Part shown: one piece after another, positions 61,541 through 64,000 of the stretch
Layout of the letters: each line of letters begins with the position of its first letter
Numbering within the stretch: the stretch's first letter is position 1
Assembly (NCBI RefSeq): GCF_024649945.1
Contig: NZ_JANKMS010000004.1
Coordinates: 124,001 to 188,000 of the forward strand
Direction of reading: 5' to 3'
Source of the DNA: Flavobacterium panacis
GTDB taxonomy: Bacteria > Bacteroidota > Bacteroidia > Flavobacteriales > Flavobacteriaceae
DNA: 64,000 bases
Program-made: the position numbers and the translations under genes
The notes under the pieces: generated by a model
Databases searched by the model: none
What the model saw: the letters and a program-made list of their open reading frames with translations, nothing else
What the model was told of the DNA's origin: nothing

Positions 61541-63334
61541 ATGAAAACATCAGTTTTATTCATCTGGTTGTCTCTCTTTTTCTGGGGAACACCGGGTAAG
61601 TTGCATTCTCAAAATCCGGTTAAAATACATTCGCACAACGATTACAATCAGGTAATTCCTTTTTGGGATGCCTATTCAAACGGAGCTTCGTCTATAGAAG
61701 CAGATATTTTTCTGAAAGATAACAACTTATATGTTGCTCATAGTGAGAAAGAAATAACTACTGCAAGAACTTTAGAAGATTTGTATTTAAAACCGTTAGA
61801 AACGGCTCTAAAAATGAATTATAAAAAAGAGCAAAAGTTATTTTTACTTATAGACATCAAAACAGAAGCCGAAGCAACTTTAAATAAGCTTATTTCGGTT
61901 TTAAAAAAGTATAAAACAATAACGGACAATAAGGATATCAAAATCATTATATCTGGAAACAGACCTGATGCTGAAAGCTATACAAAATATCCATCTTTTA
62001 TTTCATTTGATTTTCAGGAATTAGGAAAATCTGTCTCCAAAGAAAATTGGGAAAAAGTAGCGATGATCAGTGTCGATTTTAAAAAATACTCGGTTTGGAA
62101 TGGCTTAGGAAGATTAACTCATGACGATTACAATAAAGTAGGTGCAGTTATTGCTAAAGCTAAAGAAACCAAGAAACCGTTTCGTTTTTGGGGAACTCCA
62201 GATACAAAAAGTGCATGGAAAGTGTTTTTGGAATTGGGTGTAGACATCATCAATACAGATTCTCCTTATAATTGTGTTCAGTATGCAAAGGCTTTACCTA
62301 AAAGACTTATAACGGCAAGTAATATTTCGCAAGTTTATAAACCAACTTATAAAACCGATCAAAAAGAAGTTCCTGTTAAAAATGTTATTCTTTTAATTGG
62401 AGACGGGAATGGTTTATCTCAAATATCTTCTGCTGTTTTGGCCAATAAAGGAGCATTATCTGTAACACAATTAAAAAGTGTTGGTTTTATCAAAACACAA
62501 TCTGCAGATGATTTTACAACAGATTCTGCGGCGGCTGGAACTGCATTGGCAACAGGTCAAAAAACAAATAACAGAGCAATTGGAACCGATAGTTTAAAAA
62601 GACCAATTGCCAATATTATGGAAGTTTTACAAAAGAAAAACTACAGTACAGGTATCATTACAACTGATGAAGTAACGGGCGCAACTCCAGCATCTTTTTA
62701 TGCTCATACAGAAGAAAGATCAAATACAGAAATAATTGCTAAAGATTTATTGAAAAGTAAATTGAATTTATTTGTTGGAGGTGGGGCTTCTACTTTTAAA
62801 AATACTTCAATTAACTCTAAATTTAAAGTATTGAATTCCGTTAAAGAATTAGAAACAGTTGCAAACGATACCGTTGGAGTTTTTATTTCTGAAGGCAGAG
62901 TTCCGTCAGTTTTAGAAGGTAGAGGAGAATTATTGGCAGACGCTACAAAATACAGTCTTGATTTTTTAAACAAAAAGAAAAAACCTTTTTTCCTAATGGT
63001 TGAAGGAGCACAAATTGATAGTTTCGGACACGTTAACAATGTTGGCGGAATAGTAGCTGAAACAATTGATTTTGATACCGCTATTTCTCAAGCGCTTATG
63101 TTTGCAGATCAAAACGAAGGGACTTTGGTTATTGTTACAGCAGATCACGAAACTTCAGGATTTGCTATTCCACAAGGAAATGTAAAAAAACGTATCATTG
63201 AAGGTGATTTTATAACCAACGATCATACGGCGACAATGGTTCCTATTTTTTCTTATGGACCTCATTCGCAAGATTTTCAAGGAGTTTATGAAAATAATGA
63301 AGTGTTTACTAAAATACTTTCTTTATTGAAATAA
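61541..63334 (+). CDS. PI-PLC/GDPD-like phosphodiesterase fused to alkaline phosphatase
   Basis: The 597-residue exported protein (signal peptide ending LHSQ) joins two phosphoesterases. Residues about 26-265 form a TIM-barrel like PI-PLC/glycerophosphodiesterase: VKIHSHNDYNQVIPFW, then SSIEADIFLKDNNLYVAHSE, then INTDSPYN. Residues about 280-597 are alkaline phosphatase: metal Asp288 (LLIGDGNGLSQ), nucleophile Ser329 (TTDSAAAGTALATG), and TADHETSGF. The first domain may cut a phosphodiester and the second remove the resulting monoester. It lies between susCD and a GH92 gene, with 35 nt to the latter, so it probably works on the same sugar-phosphate substrate. Confidence 0.87.
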   Translation: MKTSVLFIWLSLFFWGTPGKLHSQNPVKIHSHNDYNQVIPFWDAYSNGASSIEADIFLKDNNLYVAHSEKEITTARTLEDLYLKPLETALKMNYKKEQKLFLLIDIKTEAEATLNKLISVLKKYKTITDNKDIKIIISGNRPDAESYTKYPSFISFDFQELGKSVSKENWEKVAMISVDFKKYSVWNGLGRLTHDDYNKVGAVIAKAKETKKPFRFWGTPDTKSAWKVFLELGVDIINTDSPYNCVQYAKALPKRLITASNISQVYKPTYKTDQKEVPVKNVILLIGDGNGLSQISSAVLANKGALSVTQLKSVGFIKTQSADDFTTDSAAAGTALATGQKTNNRAIGTDSLKRPIANIMEVLQKKNYSTGIITTDEVTGATPASFYAHTEERSNTEIIAKDLLKSKLNLFVGGGASTFKNTSINSKFKVLNSVKELETVANDTVGVFISEGRVPSVLEGRGELLADATKYSLDFLNKKKKPFFLMVEGAQIDSFGHVNNVGGIVAETIDFDTAISQALMFADQNEGTLVIVTADHETSGFAIPQGNVKKRIIEGDFITNDHTATMVPIFSYGPHSQDFQGVYENNEVFTKILSLLK

Positions 63335-63369
63335 AGTCAAATCCGTTCAAATGATAAAAGTAATACCGA

Positions 63370-64000
63370 ATGAAAATACCAAATAAGTCTCTCATTTTTT
63401 CAGCGATCACTTTTCTTTTTGCTTTAAACAGTAATTCGCAAACCGTTCATCAATATGTCGATCCGATGATTGGTTCAGAAGGTGTGGGAAGAGTTTTCGT
63501 AGGACCATCATGTCCTTACGGAATGGTAAAACCAAGTCCAGATTGTACTTCAAGTCCGAATAGTGGTTGGCTTCCAATACCTAAAGAAGTAACAGGATTC
63601 AGTCAGGTTCACGTGAGCGGAACAGGAGGCGGTCCCAAATACGGAAATATATCCATAATGCCTTTTTCTGGAGCTTTAGACAAAATGGACCAGACTTCTT
63701 TCAGAGCAGAAGAAAATGTAAGACTGGGTTATTATGAAACGGTTTTCAAGGAAAATAACATTAAAACTGAAATTACGACAGGCGAGAAAGTTTCATTTTA
63801 TAGAATAACCTATCCCAAAAATAAATCAAAAGAATTAAAAATCGATCCAGGATTTTTCCTTGGCGAAGAAAAAATTCCAGATGGAAGAGAAGCCCAGCAG
63901 TTTGTAGGTTCTCAGATTGAAATCGTTTCAGATACCGAAGTGAGAGGTTACAGCCGAATTCGAGGAGGATGGAACAACGGACGCGCTTATACCGTTTATT
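63370..64000 (+). CDS. GH92-family alpha-mannosidase, C-terminus outside window
   Basis: The first 210 codons are present from the ATG at 63370. A signal peptide (ending NSNSQ) is followed by the N-terminal domain of GH92 exo-acting alpha-mannosidases: YVDPMIGSEGVGRVFVGPSC, then CPYGMVKPSPDC, then VSGTGGGPKYGN. Known members cut alpha-1,2, -1,3 or -1,4 mannose and, in some clades, mannose-1-phosphodiesters. The catalytic acids lie in the missing C-terminal half, so the subgroup cannot be decided. It is 35 nt after the phosphoesterase fusion and probably shares its transcript. Confidence 0.9.
   Translation, partial: MKIPNKSLIFSAITFLFALNSNSQTVHQYVDPMIGSEGVGRVFVGPSCPYGMVKPSPDCTSSPNSGWLPIPKEVTGFSQVHVSGTGGGPKYGNISIMPFSGALDKMDQTSFRAEENVRLGYYETVFKENNIKTEITTGEKVSFYRITYPKNKSKELKIDPGFFLGEEKIPDGREAQQFVGSQIEIVSDTEVRGYSRIRGGWNNGRAYTVY

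Noticed and set aside
1..64000. CRISPR arrays, transposases, integrases, prophage genes, tRNA or rRNA
   Set aside because: None was recognised. Intergenic repeats are irregular and not spaced like CRISPR, and no transposase motif was seen near them.

Overview
The window is a stretch of chromosome from a Bacteroidota bacterium, almost certainly a Flavobacterium. The evidence is low GC, many exported proteins, SusC/SusD and TonB-dependent outer-membrane proteins, a reg_prop/Y_Y_Y sensor kinase and a related AraC-type regulator, and repeated -7 elements of the form TAnnTTTG close upstream of genes. It also carries intergenic repeats of a type I associate with Flavobacterium genomes. I could not run any search, so functions rest on motifs and family knowledge.

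Layout. 1-3.1 kb: the N-terminal 825 codons of a large secreted adhesin-like protein and a small exported partner (minus strand). 3.5-7.0 kb: a polyphosphate operon (SixA-like phosphatase, ppk1, ppx), then a Crp/Fnr regulator and an NAD(P)H:quinone-reductase-like flavoprotein. 8.7-10.5 kb: dnaX, whose tau C-terminus lies in the -1 frame after a run of ten A. 10.6-13.2 kb: two unknown proteins, a BON lipoprotein with a BON-LysM protein, and a small conserved protein. 13.3-15.0 kb: RNase P RNA and a DctA-type symporter. 15.0-20.3 kb: two small envelope proteins, an OmpR/HisKA two-component pair and a divergent outer-membrane barrel. 20.4-24.4 kb: rsmD with a DUF3822 gene, a RecD-like helicase, kdsB. 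24.7-34.3 kb: a fused 2-oxo-acid dehydrogenase E1, an inactive M1-peptidase-like outer-membrane protein, a LOG-family protein, uvrA. 34.4-37.4 kb: a four-gene accessory cassette of unknown function (double zinc-finger miniprotein, two helical proteins, a small membrane protein). 37.5-41.2 kb: a LytTR/reg_prop two-component pair. 41.4-49.8 kb: ClC channel with CBS domains, ggt, acpH, glmM, an LpxL-like acyltransferase, a rhomboid protease and a SIMPL protein. 49.9-52.6 kb: a membrane histidine kinase and a YheT-like hydrolase. 52.7-64 kb: a polysaccharide-utilisation-type locus with an unusual hybrid regulator, SusC, SusD, a phosphodiesterase/alkaline phosphatase fusion, and the start of a GH92 mannosidase.

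The most notable points are the dnaX slippage site at the boundary between the clamp-loader and tau-specific parts; the terminal locus, whose enzymes (phosphodiesterase + phosphatase + GH92) suggest a phosphorylated mannoside substrate and whose regulator has lost the phosphorelay residues; and the 34.4-37.4 kb cassette, the best candidate for an undescribed system. Gene ends are rich in dispersed inverted repeats. No tRNA, rRNA, CRISPR array, transposase or prophage was seen.
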